DNA of 13,301 nt from DASUGM01 sp036274055 (GTDB taxonomy: Bacteria > Acidobacteriota > Vicinamibacteria > Vicinamibacterales > SCN-69-37), in contig DASUGM010000265.1 in assembly GCA_036274055.1 (NCBI GenBank), forward strand, positions 1-13,301. The letters run 5' to 3'. Below are positions 13,241 through 13,301 of this stretch, piece by piece. The stretch's first letter is position 1. Every line of letters starts with the position of its first letter. The notes under the pieces were generated by a model. It made no database searches. It had not been told where the DNA came from and was given only the letters and a program-made list of their open reading frames with translations. Made by a program: the position numbers and the translations under genes.

Positions 13241-13264
13241 GGGGTCAAACACGGGTCAGACCCC
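13241..13264. repeat. GGGGTC/GACCCC inverted repeat upstream of the TonB-domain gene
   Basis: GGGGTC (13241-13246) and GACCCC (13259-13264) are perfect complements around a 12-nt loop. Nested within is GGGTC A GACCC (13253-13263). It lies 30-53 nt upstream of the TonB-domain start, where a leader hairpin or regulator site could act. It could equally be a dispersed palindromic motif. Confidence 0.45.
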
Positions 13265-13270
13265 TTGTCA

Positions 13271-13293
13271 AAAAAGCCGTCGGGTGGCTTTTT
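13271..13293. terminator. Bidirectional intrinsic-terminator-like hairpin
   Basis: AAAAAGCC (13271-13278) pairs perfectly with GGCTTTTT (13286-13293) across a 7-nt loop, giving a T-run on either strand. The GC part is only 3 bp, so strength is doubtful. It probably separates the minus-strand run starting at 13211 from a gene beyond the window. On the minus strand its T-run continues into TTGACA (13266-13271), a perfect -35 hexamer, but the sequence 17 nt further on is not a good -10 box. Confidence 0.55.
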
Positions 13294-13301
13294 ACGATTT
13301 A

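Overview
The window is high-GC bacterial chromosomal DNA that most resembles an Acidobacteriota genome, possibly Vicinamibacteria-like. The main pointers are an orphan duplicated FtsX/MacB-type permease of the kind called ADOP (acidobacterial duplicated orphan permease) paired with a PadR regulator, a DUF1028 protein, and intergenic spaces filled with short-period repeats. This is inferred from gene content only. I see no rRNA, tRNA, CRISPR array, transposase, integrase or phage gene. Eleven of the twelve protein genes are on the minus strand.

Right to left along the minus strand, the first block (13211 to 8605) is a tightly packed run of six genes: an exported protein with two tandem TonB C-terminal domains, a GT1-type glycosyltransferase, an SRPBCC-fold protein, then mtnB, mtnD and mtnC. 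From the glycosyltransferase onward every junction is a start/stop overlap or a 2-nt gap, so co-expression is likely. MtnB, MtnC and MtnD carry out three successive steps of methionine salvage (methylthioribulose-1-phosphate to 4-methylthio-2-oxobutyrate). The other salvage enzymes are not in the window. A 74-nt near-perfect palindrome closes this block against the only plus-strand gene (7228-8481), a conserved membrane-anchored protein of unknown function with a glycine-rich, methyltransferase-like motif.

The middle block (7137 to 4761, minus) holds an exported alpha/beta hydrolase, an exported DUF1028 protein and a small multi-pass membrane protein. They are spaced 43 and 57 nt apart and may form one transcript. 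Heptamer tandem arrays sit exactly at their gene ends.

The left block (4660 to 1, minus) has a PadR-family repressor, translationally coupled by an ATGA overlap to the 888-residue ADOP permease. A perfect 11-bp inverted repeat just upstream is a strong candidate for the PadR operator. Beyond the permease lies a hairpin-forming element built of GTAC-containing nonamers, then a 3'-truncated gene for an NHLRC2-like protein (thioredoxin fold plus six NHL blades).

Nothing here is clearly a new defence or mobile system. The points most worth a second look are the linkage of a lipid/glycoside-type module to methionine salvage, the uncharacterised 417-residue protein, the PadR operator, and the several families of short tandem or palindromic repeats, one of which seems to have entered the mtnB coding sequence.
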